Assembly: GCF_014650055.1 (NCBI RefSeq)
Contig: NZ_BMUF01000021.1
Location: 1 to 64,000, forward strand
Length of the DNA stretch: 64,000 nucleotides
DNA from: Streptomyces malachitofuscus
GTDB taxonomy: Bacteria > Actinomycetota > Actinomycetes > Streptomycetales > Streptomycetaceae
Direction of reading: 5' to 3'
In this document: positions 55,960 through 64,000 of the stretch, one piece after another
How positions within the stretch are numbered: position 1 is the stretch's first letter
Layout of the letters: each line of letters starts with the position of its first letter
The notes under the pieces: model-generated
Seen by the model: only the letters and a program-made list of their open reading frames with translations
Database searches by the model: none
What the model was told of the DNA's origin: nothing
Made by a program: the position numbers and the translations under genes

Positions 55960-56508
55960 TCAACCGGCCGGCCAGGCCTCCGCCAGCATCTTCCTTGTGT
56001 CCGCGAGCAACTGCGGCAGGACCTTCGTGTGGCCGACGACCGGCATGAAGTTGGTGTCGCCGCCCCAGCGCGGGACGATGTGCTGGTGCAGGTGGGCGGC
56101 GATGCCCGCGCCCGCGACCGTGCCCTGGTTCATGCCGATGTTGAAGCCGTGGGCACCCGACGCCGCGCGCAGGGCCGTCATCGCCTGCTGGGTGAGCAGG
56201 GCGAGCTCCGCCGTCTCCGCCGTGGTGAGATCCGTGTAGTCGGCGACGTGCCGGTAGGGCACCGTCATCAGATGGCCACCCGTGTACGGGTACAGATTGA
56301 GCACCGCGTACACCAGCTCGCCGCGCCGGAGGATCAACCCGTCCTCGTCGGACTTGGCCGGCAGCGAGCAGAAGGGGCAGCCGTCGTCGGCACCCGGGCC
56401 GCTGGGCTTGTTCTCGCCCTGGATGTAGGCCATCCGGTGGGGCGTCCACAGACGCTGGAACGCGTCCTGCGTGCCCACTCCCAACTGCTGCTCCGGCTCA
56501 CTCGTCAT
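55960..56508 (-). CDS. HIT-domain hydrolase
   Basis: This 182-residue histidine-triad protein is likely a dinucleoside polyphosphate (AP4A-type) hydrolase or phosphorylase. It has a CPFC zinc pair near residue 44, the NLYPYTGGHLMTVPYRH core and the triad HLHQHIVPR. It lies 82 bases downstream of thrS, past a terminator, matching the conserved thrS-HIT neighbourhood of actinobacteria. Confidence 0.93.
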   Translation of the reverse strand: MTSEPEQQLGVGTQDAFQRLWTPHRMAYIQGENKPSGPGADDGCPFCSLPAKSDEDGLILRRGELVYAVLNLYPYTGGHLMTVPYRHVADYTDLTTAETAELALLTQQAMTALRAASGAHGFNIGMNQGTVAGAGIAAHLHQHIVPRWGGDTNFMPVVGHTKVLPQLLADTRKMLAEAWPAG

Positions 56509-56545
56509 GCGTGCAGCATATGGCGTCGTGAGGGGGCCGCGGAAA

Positions 56546-56573
56546 AGGCCCCCGGGATCGCTCCCGGGGGCCT
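56546..56573 (-). terminator. Rho-independent terminator after thrS
   Basis: A perfect 12-base stem (AGGCCCCCGGGA/TCCCGGGGGCCT, 4-base loop) is followed on the minus strand by a TTTT run. It lies 18 bases beyond the thrS stop and is one of the few classical terminators in the window. Confidence 0.93.
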
Positions 56574-56590
56574 CGCGGTCGTGCGCCGGG

Positions 56591-58567
56591 TCAGACCTGG
56601 GTCCGCTCCTCGACGACCTTCGCGATCTTGGCGATGGCCTCGTCGACGGGGATGCCGTTCTCCTGGGAGCCGTCGCGGTAGCGGAAGGAGACCGCGCCGT
56701 TGGCCATGTCCTCGTCGCCCGCGATGACCATGAAGGGCACCTTCTGCTTCTGGGCGTTGCGGATCTTCTTCTGCATGCGGTCCGAGGAGGAGTCGACCTC
56801 GACGCGCAGCCCCTGCTTGCGGGCCGCCTCCGCGAACTTCTCCAGGTACTCGACGTGCGCGTCGCCGATCGGGATGCCGAGGGCCTGGACCGGGGCGAGC
56901 CACGCCGGGAACGCGCCCGCGTAGTGCTCGAGGAGCACCGCGAAGAACCGCTCGATGGAGCCGAAGAGCGCGCGGTGGATCATGACCGGGCGGGTCTTGG
57001 AGCCGTCCGCGGCCGTGTACTCGAGGTCGAAGCGCTCCGGCAGGTTGAAGTCGAGCTGGATGGTCGACATCTGCCAGGTGCGGCCGATGGCGTCCTTGGC
57101 CTGGACCGAGATCTTCGGGCCGTAGAAGGCGGCGCCGCCCGGATCGGCCACGAGCTCCAGGTTCTGCTTCTCGGCGACCTGGCGCAGCGTCTCGGTGGCC
57201 TCCTCCCACGCCTCGTCCGAGCCGACGAACTTCTCCGGGTCCTTGGTGGACAGCTCCAGGTAGAAGTCGGTCAGGCCGTAGTCGCGCAGCAGGTTCAGGA
57301 CGAAGGTGAGGGTCTTGTCGAGCTCCTCGGACATCTGCTCACGCGTGCAGTAGATGTGCGCGTCGTCCTGGGTGAAGCCGCGGGCGCGGGTCAGGCCGTG
57401 CACGACGCCCGACTTCTCGTACCGGTACACGGTCCCGAACTCGAACAGGCGCAGCGGCAGTTCGCGGTAGGAGCGGCCGCGCGCGTCGAAGATCAGGTTG
57501 TGCATCGGGCAGTTCATGGGCTTGAGGTAGTAGTCCACGCCCTCGTCGAGCTGCATGGGCGGGTACATGCCGTCGGCGTACCAGTCCAGGTGGCCCGAGG
57601 TCTCGAAGAGCTTCCCCTTCGTCGCGTGCGGGGTGTAGACGAACTCGTAGCCCTCCTCCTCGTGCCGGCGGCGCGAGTAGTCCTCCATGACCCGGCGGAC
57701 GATGCCGCCCTTGGGGTGGAAGACGGCGAGGCCGGAGCCGATCTGCTCCGGGATGGAGAACAGGTCGAGCTCGCTGCCCAGCTTGCGGTGGTCGCGCTTC
57801 TCGGCCTCGGCGAGGAACTCCAGGTGCGCCTTCAGCTCGTCCTTGGTCGGCCAGGCGGTGCCGTAGATGCGCTGGAGCATCGGGTTCTTCTCGCTGCCGC
57901 GCCAGTAGGCGGCCGCGTTGCGCATCAGCTTGAACGCCGGGATGTTGCGGGTGGTGGGCAGGTGGGGACCGCGGCAGAGGTCCTTCCAGCACAGCTCGCC
58001 GGTCTTGGCGTCCAGGTTGTCGTAGATCGTCAGCTCGCCGGCGCCGACCTCGACGTCCGCGCCGTCGTCGTGCGAGGCGGCGCCCTTGAGGCCGATCAGC
58101 TCCAGCTTGTACGGCTCGTCGGCGAGCTCCTCGCGGGCCTCGTCGTCGGTGACGACGCGGCGGGAGAAGCGCTGGCCGCGCTTCTGGATCTCCTGCATCT
58201 TCTTCTCGATGGCCTTGAGGTCATCGGGGTGGAAGGGCTTGTCCACGTCGAAGTCGTAGTAGAAGCCGTCCTTGACCGGCGGGCCGATGCCCAGCTTGGC
58301 CTCGGGGAACAGCTCCTGCACGGCCTGGGCCATGACGTGGGCGGTGGAGTGACGCAGGATGTTCAGACCGTCCTCGGAGGAGATCTCCACCCCCTCGACG
58401 GTCTCGCCGTCCTGGACCTCGTAGGAGAGGTCCTTGAGCTCGTCGGCCACGCGCGCGGCGATGACCGAGCGCTCGCCGGCGAAGAGCTCGGCGGCCGTAG
58501 TGCCCGTCGTCACCACGCGTTCTTCCCGCTCGGAATCGCGTTGGATGATCACACGGACGTCTGACAC
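56591..58567 (-). CDS. thrS: Threonyl-tRNA synthetase
   Basis: This class II enzyme charges tRNA-Thr. The 658-residue protein has a TGS domain, the editing domain with [12 protein letters not shown], and the catalytic core with [33 protein letters not shown] and the anticodon-binding end. GTG at 58567 has an AGGAGA site; the frame to 58621 is not supported. No T-box was seen in the short leader. Confidence 0.98.
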   Translation of the reverse strand: MSDVRVIIQRDSEREERVVTTGTTAAELFAGERSVIAARVADELKDLSYEVQDGETVEGVEISSEDGLNILRHSTAHVMAQAVQELFPEAKLGIGPPVKDGFYYDFDVDKPFHPDDLKAIEKKMQEIQKRGQRFSRRVVTDDEAREELADEPYKLELIGLKGAASHDDGADVEVGAGELTIYDNLDAKTGELCWKDLCRGPHLPTTRNIPAFKLMRNAAAYWRGSEKNPMLQRIYGTAWPTKDELKAHLEFLAEAEKRDHRKLGSELDLFSIPEQIGSGLAVFHPKGGIVRRVMEDYSRRRHEEEGYEFVYTPHATKGKLFETSGHLDWYADGMYPPMQLDEGVDYYLKPMNCPMHNLIFDARGRSYRELPLRLFEFGTVYRYEKSGVVHGLTRARGFTQDDAHIYCTREQMSEELDKTLTFVLNLLRDYGLTDFYLELSTKDPEKFVGSDEAWEEATETLRQVAEKQNLELVADPGGAAFYGPKISVQAKDAIGRTWQMSTIQLDFNLPERFDLEYTAADGSKTRPVMIHRALFGSIERFFAVLLEHYAGAFPAWLAPVQALGIPIGDAHVEYLEKFAEAARKQGLRVEVDSSSDRMQKKIRNAQKQKVPFMVIAGDEDMANGAVSFRYRDGSQENGIPVDEAIAKIAKVVEERTQV

Positions 58568-58660
58568 CGGTCTCTCCTGACTGAAGGCTGTGGTCGCGGC
58601 GCCATACCGGAGCGCACGCATGGGTGCGATCGTACCGACCCGGGGCCGCCCTCGGCGAAA

Positions 58661-59896
58661 TCAGTCTCCGTCGTCGGGGCCGCAGGCCTCTCCGAAGAAG
58701 GCCGCGGTCTCGGCGTTCGCCTGGAGCGCCTTGAGCAGCCGGTCCCGCTCGGCCTCGTCGACCGGCACGGGCACCAGCTCCCCCGCGCCGGTGAGCCGGC
58801 GGAACCCTCCGCGGCTCTCCAGGCGCCCCCGCACGCGCACCGGCAGTCCGACGAGGTGCGCGTGTCCGGCGATGCGGTAGTCCTCCTCGCCGAGGGTGAT
58901 CCGGACGTGGCCGACCTCGGCGCCGGCCAGCACCCGTAGCCGGATCATGCCCTCACCGCGGGGTCCGGAACGGTGCATCCGTACGACGGTGCCCGTGATC
59001 CGTACGGTGACGGACGGTTCCGCGCGCCGGTAGCGCAGGCCGGCCTCGCGCAGGGCGGGCAGGTCGCCCGGTGAGAACTCGACGGGCTCCGCGGCGGCCG
59101 CGCAGCCCTCGGGCACACCGGCGGCGGGGGCCCAGGCGACGCCGACCCGGGCGCCCTCCGTGCCCCGGACCAGGGCGACGAGGGCCTCGGTGAGCTCATG
59201 GCTGACGCCCGCGGCGACGGCCGTGTCGAAGGCGTCCATGCCGCCGGTCGCCCGGCGGTAGTCGACGGCCTCGCGGGCGGCGTGGAGGGCGTGGTGGAGG
59301 CATACGGCGAGGGACCGGCCGGTGGTGACGGGGGCGAACGCGGTGAGCCGGCGGCCGCCCGGCGCGGGTCCGACGAGGACGGAGTCCAGCGCGGCGGCGG
59401 CCGGGCGGCGGTGCCGGGCGCCGTGGAATCCGGCCCGGGCGCGGGTGGCGAGGGCGGCGGCGAGCAAGGTGCGGCGGGCGGCGGAGCGCAGCTGTTCCTC
59501 GGCGGTCCAGGCGGTGGCGCCGCCGGGGCCGGCCGGTATGTCACGCCACCAGTGGATCTCGTCGCTGGGCACGGCGAGGGAGAGCAGGATCTCGCGGGCG
59601 GAGGGGGTGCCGCTGCGGGACAGGGCGAGCAGGGCCTCGGTGAGCAGGTCCTCGCTGTCGGGGAAGGCGCGGCTCACCGGTACCAGCAGGCTGGTGCCGG
59701 TGCCGGGTCCGGGCGGGGTCCAGCGGCCGTATCGTCCGGTGGCGCCGCCGCGCCGCTGCCAGCCGTGGCGGTGCAGGAGAGCGGTGAGCACGGCGGGGTC
59801 GATGTCGGCCGGCTCGGGCGCGGTGCCGTCGAAGGGGGTGTCGGCCGGGTGCGGGCGTACGGGCCGCAAGGGCTCACCGGTCGGGCGGTGTGTCAC
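58661..59896 (-). CDS. Unknown protein with OB-like C-terminal region, coupled to DUF4365 gene
   Basis: This 411-residue protein is not assigned to a named family. Its N-terminus is Pro/His-rich, the middle is helical and Ala/Arg-rich (WTAEEQLRSAARRTLLAAALA). The last 110 residues alternate beta-strand-like segments (VTVRITGTVVRMHRSG, IRLRVLAGAEVGHVRITL, LVGLPVRVRGRLESRGG) reminiscent of an OB fold, followed by an acidic tail. GTG at 59896 overlaps the DUF4365 stop (GTGA), so the pair is translationally coupled. A nucleic-acid role is plausible but inferred. Confidence 0.78.
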   Translation of the reverse strand: MTHRPTGEPLRPVRPHPADTPFDGTAPEPADIDPAVLTALLHRHGWQRRGGATGRYGRWTPPGPGTGTSLLVPVSRAFPDSEDLLTEALLALSRSGTPSAREILLSLAVPSDEIHWWRDIPAGPGGATAWTAEEQLRSAARRTLLAAALATRARAGFHGARHRRPAAAALDSVLVGPAPGGRRLTAFAPVTTGRSLAVCLHHALHAAREAVDYRRATGGMDAFDTAVAAGVSHELTEALVALVRGTEGARVGVAWAPAAGVPEGCAAAAEPVEFSPGDLPALREAGLRYRRAEPSVTVRITGTVVRMHRSGPRGEGMIRLRVLAGAEVGHVRITLGEEDYRIAGHAHLVGLPVRVRGRLESRGGFRRLTGAGELVPVPVDEAERDRLLKALQANAETAAFFGEACGPDDGD

Positions 59897-60459
59897 GGTT
59901 TTCCTCCCGTCCCGACCCGCGTCATGATCTCGCACAGCGCCCGGTCGTCGAAGATGCGTGAGGTGGGGATCCGTACGGTGGTGCGGTGCCGGCCGGTGAC
60001 CGGGTGTCCGGCGAGGTTGGTCCAGTAGCAGCAGTGCCGCAGATCGAGCCGGTCGTGGCCGGCGCGCAGCCAGTCGTCCTGCGAGCGCGGCACGATCATC
60101 ACGACGAGGATCTTGTGCACCGTCACCGGTGTGCGGGCGAGCTTGGCCAGGTGGGCGTTGTCGAGCGTGAAGGAGAAGAAGCGCCCCGGCGGGTCGGGGG
60201 CGAGCTGGTAGGTCGCCTTCAACTGCACCTTGATGGTGACCTCGTCGTCGACGGTGTGCCCGGCGGCGCTGTGGCTGACGTGCCAGTCGATGCCGTTGTC
60301 GGGGAAGGGCTGCGAGAGTGAACAGCCCGCGGCCGCCGCGACGGCGTGCAGATAGCCGACCTGCAGCGTCTCCATGCAGGCGGTGGTGGCGAGGGTGCCG
60401 CGAGTAGGTGGCGTGCGCTCGGGCAGCAGCCCGCCCCGTTCGGGCTGCGCGATGGCCAT
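59893..60459 (-). CDS. DUF4365-domain protein
   Basis: This 188-residue protein carries a DUF4365-like domain, which has been related to PD-(D/E)XK nuclease folds. A candidate active site is D58 in NGIDWHVS and QLK at 79-81 in TIKVQLKATYQ, the spacing expected for D...QxK. The C-terminal part has HCCYWTNLAGHPVTGRHRTTVRIP. The ATG at 60459 has GGAAGG upstream. It is coupled to the 411-residue gene and divergent from the exonuclease. Confidence 0.8.
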   Translation of the reverse strand: MAIAQPERGGLLPERTPPTRGTLATTACMETLQVGYLHAVAAAAGCSLSQPFPDNGIDWHVSHSAAGHTVDDEVTIKVQLKATYQLAPDPPGRFFSFTLDNAHLAKLARTPVTVHKILVVMIVPRSQDDWLRAGHDRLDLRHCCYWTNLAGHPVTGRHRTTVRIPTSRIFDDRALCEIMTRVGTGGKP

Positions 60460-60626
60460 GACCAACAGCCTTCCAGAACAGTGGTGTCCCCGTGCGGGTC
60501 GCTGAACTGCGGCAACCCGTACTCCTGTTGTCTCCTTCCGGCGTACGGTGCAAACAGCCCGGGTATCACCGGATCGGGCAGTGGACGGTGCGTCAACTGC
60601 CGATGGTGAACGAGGGGTTGTTGGGT

Positions 60627-61352
60627 ATGGCGTGCTGGTATGAGGGGCCGTTGGCCGCTTTCGACACGGAGACGACGGGTGTGGACGTCGAGACCGACCG
60701 GATCGTGTCGGCCGCTCTCGTCGTCCAGGACGCTCCGGGCACCCGGCCGCGGGTGACCCGTTGGCTGGTGAATCCGGGGGTGCCGGTGCCGGCCGGGGCG
60801 ACGGAGGTGCACGGGCTGACGGACGAGCATCTGCAGCGCAACGGCCGCTGGCCGGCACCGGTGATGTACGAGGTGGCGGAGGCGCTGGCCGAGCAGGCCC
60901 GGGTGGGCCGGCCGCTGGTGGTGATGAACGCGCCGTTCGATCTCACCCTGCTGGACCGGGAGTTGCGGAGGCACCGGGCGTCGTCGCTGGGCCGCTGGTT
61001 CGAGCGGACGCCGCTGCTGGTGCTGGACCCGTGGGTGCTCGACAAGCACCTGGACCGCTATCGCAAGGGCCGTCGCACGCTGACCGACCTGTGCGCGCAG
61101 TACGGCGTCGAGCTGGAGGCGGCGCACGACGCGGCGGCGGACGCGGTGGCCGCTCTGGAGGTCGCGCGGGCGGTGGGGCGGCGTTTCGCGTCCCGGCTGG
61201 AGCGGCTGTCCCCCGGTGAGCTGCACACCCTGCAGGCGGTGTGGCACGCGGCACAGGCGCGGGGCCTGCAGGCGTGGTTCGCCCGCAGCGGCACGGAAGA
61301 GGTGGTCGACCCGGCCTGGCCCCTGCGCCCGGATCTGCCCGCGGCGGCGTGA
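60627..61352 (+). CDS. DEDDh-family 3'-5' exonuclease (DnaQ-like)
   Basis: This 241-residue protein has the complete DEDDh signature: D13 and E15 in AAFDTETTG, D105 in MNAPFDLTLL, and H167/D172 in AAHDAAADAV. It resembles proofreading epsilon-type and oligoribonuclease-like exonucleases. ATG at 60627 has GAGGGG upstream; an ATG at 60603 lacks a ribosome site. It is divergent from DUF4365 across 167 bases, which suggests a shared regulatory region. Confidence 0.92.
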   Translation: MACWYEGPLAAFDTETTGVDVETDRIVSAALVVQDAPGTRPRVTRWLVNPGVPVPAGATEVHGLTDEHLQRNGRWPAPVMYEVAEALAEQARVGRPLVVMNAPFDLTLLDRELRRHRASSLGRWFERTPLLVLDPWVLDKHLDRYRKGRRTLTDLCAQYGVELEAAHDAAADAVAALEVARAVGRRFASRLERLSPGELHTLQAVWHAAQARGLQAWFARSGTEEVVDPAWPLRPDLPAAA

Positions 61353-61372
61353 GGGCACTGCCGGGCAGCAAA

Positions 61373-61402
61373 AAGCCGGTCCGTCGCTGACGGACCGGCC
61401 TT
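61373..61402. terminator. Terminator shared by tRNA-Val and the exonuclease gene
   Basis: An 11-bp stem (GCCGGTCCGTC/GACGGACCGGC, 3-base loop) sits between the exonuclease and the tRNA. It is followed by TTTTT on the minus strand, the classic end of a tRNA transcript, and by a short TT on the plus side. Confidence 0.9.
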
Positions 61403-61407
61403 CCCGG

Positions 61408-61479
61408 TGGGCGATACTGGGTTCGAACCAGTGACCTCTTCGGTGTGAACGAAGCGCTCTCCCACTGAGCTAATCGCCC
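61408..61479 (-). tRNA. tRNA-Val (anticodon CAC)
   Basis: Read on the minus strand, the 72-base gene folds into a standard cloverleaf: acceptor GGGCGAT/ATCGCCC with discriminator A, D arm GCTC/GAGC, anticodon arm CTTCG-TTCACAC-CGAAG giving anticodon CAC, variable AGGTC, and T arm ACTGG-TTCGAAC-CCAGT. The CCA end is not encoded. It is followed by a terminator with a T run. Confidence 0.98.
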
Positions 61480-61518
61480 GGGAACGCACTGAACAATACA
61501 GGTCCGGGGAGGCTTCCT

Positions 61519-61968
61519 TCAAACCGCTTCCAGGTGTGCGGCCAGTCCGCGCCGGCCGGCCCGCATCATCCGTGCGTGGTTGACGCGGAAGACGGGCCGG
61601 CACGGCACGGCGAGCAGGCGCAGCAGGGGCTTGCGGACGTCGACCTCCTGCTCGTAGTGGGCGAGACAGCCGTGGGCTCCCAGGGGGGTGACCGTCCAGC
61701 GGGCCCAGCCGTCGAGGTCGCCGGACAGTCCGGCCTCCAGGACCCCGGTCTCCCGGTCGCGCCGCCCCTCCCGCACGGTCGAGGTCAGGTCGTACGGCAG
61801 GAGGGAGCGGATGGTGACGATGCCGCTGGTGTCGTCGAGGCGGGTGACCTCGCGCACCTGTGGCCACCACAGGGGGTAGTCCTCGATCCGTTCCAGTGCG
61901 CCGTACACCGTGGCCGCGGGCGCGGACAGGGTCCACAGACTGCGGAAGCGGTAATGGTTCCAGTCCAT
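61519..61968 (-). CDS. START/SRPBCC-fold (polyketide cyclase-like) protein
   Basis: This 149-residue protein has the expected start of a lipid/polyketide-binding helix-grip fold (RFRSLWTLSAPAATVYGALERIEDYPLWWPQVREV), quoted only in part here as APAATVYGALERIEDYP. The rest alternates beta strands and ends in a long helix (FRVNHARMMRAGRRGL). The ligand is unknown. The ATG at 61968 lacks a strong ribosome site. It is divergent from the DinB-like gene. Confidence 0.82.
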   Translation of the reverse strand: MDWNHYRFRSLWTLSAPAATVYGALERIEDYPLWWPQVREVTRLDDTSGIVTIRSLLPYDLTSTVREGRRDRETGVLEAGLSGDLDGWARWTVTPLGAHGCLAHYEQEVDVRKPLLRLLAVPCRPVFRVNHARMMRAGRRGLAAHLEAV

Positions 61969-62126
61969 GGACGCAGTGTTCCCGCCCGCGCCCGATGTGT
62001 GCGGCCTGTGACCGATGACCTTCGTGGTGACGGTCAGGTCGGGTCGACGGCCCTCGTCCGGGGACAGCCGACGGGAGTGGATACTGGCCCTGCACGCACG
62101 CAGGGCGCGGACAAGGAGCATGGTCA

Positions 62127-62636
62127 GTGACCAGCGACAGTCGCATGGGACCGCCCAGTTTCGGAAGCGAACGTGACACGCTGCGGGCTTTCCTCGACTA
62201 CCACCGCGCGACCCTCGCCATGAAGTGCGAAGGGCTTACCGACGAGGAGCTGCGACAGCAGTCGATGCCGCCGTCCACGCTTTCGCTGCTCGGTCTGGTG
62301 CGACACATGGCTGAGGTGGAGCGTGCTTGGTTCCGTCGAGTGTTCGAGGACAACGACGTGCCCATGGTGTGGTCCGACAAGATCGACTTCCAGGCGGCGT
62401 ACGACGCGAGCGCGTCGACCAGGGACGAGGCGTTCACAGCCTGGCAGGCCGAGGTGGAGAACTCGCGGCGCATCGAGCGGGAGACCGAGTCCCTGGACCA
62501 GGCTGGGTATCAGCCACGATGGGGCGAGGAGGTCTCACTGCGGATGGTGATGGTGCACGTGCTCCTGGAGTACGGCCGTCACAACGGGCACGCGGACCTT
62601 CTGCGTGAGGGTGTCGACGGGACCGTGGGCGCCTGA
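62127..62636 (+). CDS. DinB/DUF664-family protein
   Basis: This 169-residue four-helix protein of the DinB superfamily often serves as a metal-dependent thiol-transferase, in actinobacteria sometimes with mycothiol. Candidate metal ligands are His in LVRHMAEVERAW, His in MVHVLLEYGRHNGHADL. GTG at 62127 has GGAG eight bases before it. It is divergent from the START-like gene. Confidence 0.88.
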   Translation: MTSDSRMGPPSFGSERDTLRAFLDYHRATLAMKCEGLTDEELRQQSMPPSTLSLLGLVRHMAEVERAWFRRVFEDNDVPMVWSDKIDFQAAYDASASTRDEAFTAWQAEVENSRRIERETESLDQAGYQPRWGEEVSLRMVMVHVLLEYGRHNGHADLLREGVDGTVGA

Positions 62637-62691
62637 GTCCGCAGGAGCCGGCTGCCGATCCTTTTCGGGGAATCGCCTGCGCGGCCGGAAA

Positions 62692-62736
62692 GAGGGAGCC
62701 CAACGTCAGTGTGGGCAGAAAGAGTTGGACTCCCTC
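62692..62736 (+). other. Imperfect inverted repeat at the transposase relic
   Basis: GAGGGAGCCCAAC and GTTGGACTCCCTC pair with a single mismatch across a 19-base spacer, 56 bases past the DinB-like stop. It could terminate that gene or be a leftover of the mobile element's terminal sequence. Confidence 0.5.
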
Positions 62737-62813
62737 GCCACCGTGAAGACCGACGATCTGCTCAAGGAATCGCCGGGCTTCACCTCCGAGGCCCGTGGCT
62801 GCGGCACGCCCGT
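62725..62813 (+). pseudogene. Decayed IS982-type transposase fragment
   Basis: Frame-by-frame translation gives ELDSLATVKTDDLLKESP, then GFTSEAR, then after a one-base frameshift WLRHAR. From memory these are pieces of the N-terminus of Streptomyces IS982-family transposases (LATALYVKTDDLLK... and ...GFTSEARWLRHAR). The intervening roughly 35 residues and the rest of the gene are missing, so only a short relic remains. Codon use is G/C at third positions, as for a former coding sequence. Confidence 0.6.
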
Positions 62814-62820
62814 CGATCGT

Positions 62821-64000
62821 CTAGGGCATCCGGTCCCCCAGCAGCGCGAGGTTCTCTATGGCGGCCAGGCCGTAGAGGGCCGTGTCATTGGTCGAGACCC
62901 AGGTGGCCTCGCTGCCCGGGACCAGGGCGGTGGGGCCGCTCACCTTCTCGGTCCTCCAGGGTGCCGACTCCTTGTAGCCGTCGGAGTCGTAGAACTTCTC
63001 CCAGGCCCTCGAGGCCAGCTTCTCGTCGCCGGTGCGGACGGCGGCGTAGGCGTCGAGGCGGGAGTGGCCCTGGAAGAGGATCAGGTTGCCGAAGTGGGTG
63101 CCGTAGCGTTCGGCCTGTTCCGTCCTGCTCGCGTTGAAGTAGCGGCAGTAGTCGTAGTAGGCCTCCTCGAACTCCGGCATGTCGACGAGGTCGATCAGCT
63201 CGGCGCAGAGTTCGTTGAGGCCGAAGACGGCCGACAGGTGGGAGACCTCGACCTTCGGAGTGCCGGCGACGGCGAACCTGCCGGTGTCCAGGTCGTACAG
63301 TCCGCTGCCCTGGACGAAGCCGTTGGGCTGGGCGGCGATGGTCTCCATGGTGGACAGCACGCGAGCTCTGGCCTTCTCCCACTTGGGGCCCTTGCGTTCC
63401 CACTCGGTGAGCCAGGCGGAGACCAGCCCGCTCCAGTCGGTGCCGAAGCCGATGGACAGGGCGTTGCGGTCGGGTGTGTACGGCTCGGTGCGGATCTTGC
63501 GCAGGGGGTCGAGGGCGAAGAAGGTCTCGCCGGAGTCGACGCATGCGTGCATGAGGTCACCGACGCGTTCGTCGGCGGTGAGGAAGTAGTAGTAGCGGCG
63601 GTAGGTGGTGTTGGCGATGCGCTGCTGCTTGGCGCTGTCGGCGTAGTGCTGCACGCCGTGCCGGGTGCCGAGTCCGGCCCATTCGCCGAGGTGGTAGACG
63701 TCGACCTCGCCGGTGTGGCGGGTCATCGCCTCGGCGAAGCGGAAGATGTCGGCCCGGCCGGAGCGCAGGTACGCGTACCAGAGCCACAGGTCGGGCGAGA
63801 GTTCGGAGTTGTCCCAGGCGTAGCCGCCGACGTCGTAGCGCCACTGGTGCCGGGCGGTGTCGTAGGTGTGCATGATGTCGCCGTAGTCCCAGAAGCCGTA
63901 CCAGCGGCGCTGCTCGACCTGGTCCTTGTAGTAGGTGAAGAGGAAGTCGAGGTGGTCCTCGATCCTGGCCTTGGCGGGGGTGGACCGGTCGGGTTCGGAG
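62821..64000 (-). CDS. Putative secreted polysaccharide-active enzyme, N-terminus outside window
   Basis: The visible 393 codons (frame open to the window edge) give aromatic-rich sequence such as RRWYGFWDYGDIMHTYDTAR, DNSELSPDLWLWYAYLRSGR, GEWAGLGTRHGVQHYADSAK and RYYYFLTADERVGDLMH. The pattern of repeated helices and paired Trp/Tyr/His suggests an (alpha/alpha)6-toroid lyase or hydrolase, perhaps related to exo-rhamnogalacturonan lyases; this is from memory. An internal ATG at 63873 is not the true start because the frame continues upstream with family-like sequence. Confidence 0.55.
   Translation of the reverse strand, partial: SEPDRSTPAKARIEDHLDFLFTYYKDQVEQRRWYGFWDYGDIMHTYDTARHQWRYDVGGYAWDNSELSPDLWLWYAYLRSGRADIFRFAEAMTRHTGEVDVYHLGEWAGLGTRHGVQHYADSAKQQRIANTTYRRYYYFLTADERVGDLMHACVDSGETFFALDPLRKIRTEPYTPDRNALSIGFGTDWSGLVSAWLTEWERKGPKWEKARARVLSTMETIAAQPNGFVQGSGLYDLDTGRFAVAGTPKVEVSHLSAVFGLNELCAELIDLVDMPEFEEAYYDYCRYFNASRTEQAERYGTHFGNLILFQGHSRLDAYAAVRTGDEKLASRAWEKFYDSDGYKESAPWRTEKVSGPTALVPGSEATWVSTNDTALYGLAAIENLALLGDRMP

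Noticed and set aside
58568-58660. T-box leader upstream of thrS
   Set aside because: The gap is only about 90 bases, with no T-box consensus and no specifier-loop structure visible.
62709-63137. Plus-strand 142-codon frame crossing the transposase relic
   Set aside because: Most of it is antisense to the polysaccharide-active enzyme; only the short transposase-like piece is meaningful and it is frameshifted.

Overview
The window is a stretch of high-GC actinobacterial chromosome, almost certainly the core arm of a Streptomyces genome. The evidence is a bldD orthologue with its c-di-GMP signatures, an sIHF-type nucleoid protein, strong G/C preference at third codon positions, many GTG and some TTG starts, and intergenic repeats typical of streptomycetes. 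Nearly all genes lie on the minus strand and form long operons with 1-8 nt stop/start overlaps. Gene order largely matches the conserved actinobacterial blocks rpsD/alaS-aroE-aroCKB-efp-nusB and hisS-relA-secFD-ruvBAC-pdx-pim-thrS.

Region by region (minus strand unless stated). 0-4 kb: metK (cut by the window edge), coaBC, rpoZ, gmk and sihF. 3.9-14 kb: the complete de novo pyrimidine operon pyrR-pyrB-pyrC-(membrane PH-like gene)-carA-carB-pyrD-pyrF, preceded by a recognisable PyrR-binding leader that overlaps the pyrR ribosome binding site. 14.1-14.8 kb (+): bldD, with two perfect BldD boxes on its own -10 element. 14.9-24.3 kb: nusB, efp, an M24 peptidase, a proline-rich P-loop protein, aroB-aroK-aroC, a small membrane protein, aroE and mltG. 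24.4-29.3 kb: ruvX, alaS, two small membrane proteins, rpsD. 29.6-33.8 kb: rarA, a VKOR-family protein, hisS and a metallo-beta-lactamase-fold hydrolase. 34-36.2 kb (+): a membrane-anchored cyclophilin and a DUF349 protein. 36.2-46.4 kb: relA, apt, secF-secD-yajC, ruvB-ruvA-ruvC, yebC. 46.4-51.5 kb: pdxT-pdxS, a LemA-like protein, and the PIM-synthesis trio pimA-patA-pgsA.

Two plus-strand genes, an EF-G-like protein with degenerate GTPase motifs and a 551-residue membrane protein, split the otherwise conserved pgsA/HIT/thrS neighbourhood (51.8-55.8 kb). Beyond thrS the content turns more accessory: a coupled pair encoding a DUF4365 protein and a 411-residue protein of unknown function, a plus-strand DEDDh exonuclease, a tRNA-Val(CAC), a START-like protein, a DinB-like protein, a decayed IS982-type transposase remnant and the 3' part of a putative secreted polysaccharide-active enzyme cut by the window end.

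Most gene calls are firm household assignments. The less ordinary signals are regulatory RNA hairpins inside the pyr and sec operons, the PyrR and BldD sites, the intergenic repeat cassettes, the divergent DUF4365/exonuclease locus and the transposase relic. I saw no CRISPR array, prophage or intact insertion sequence.
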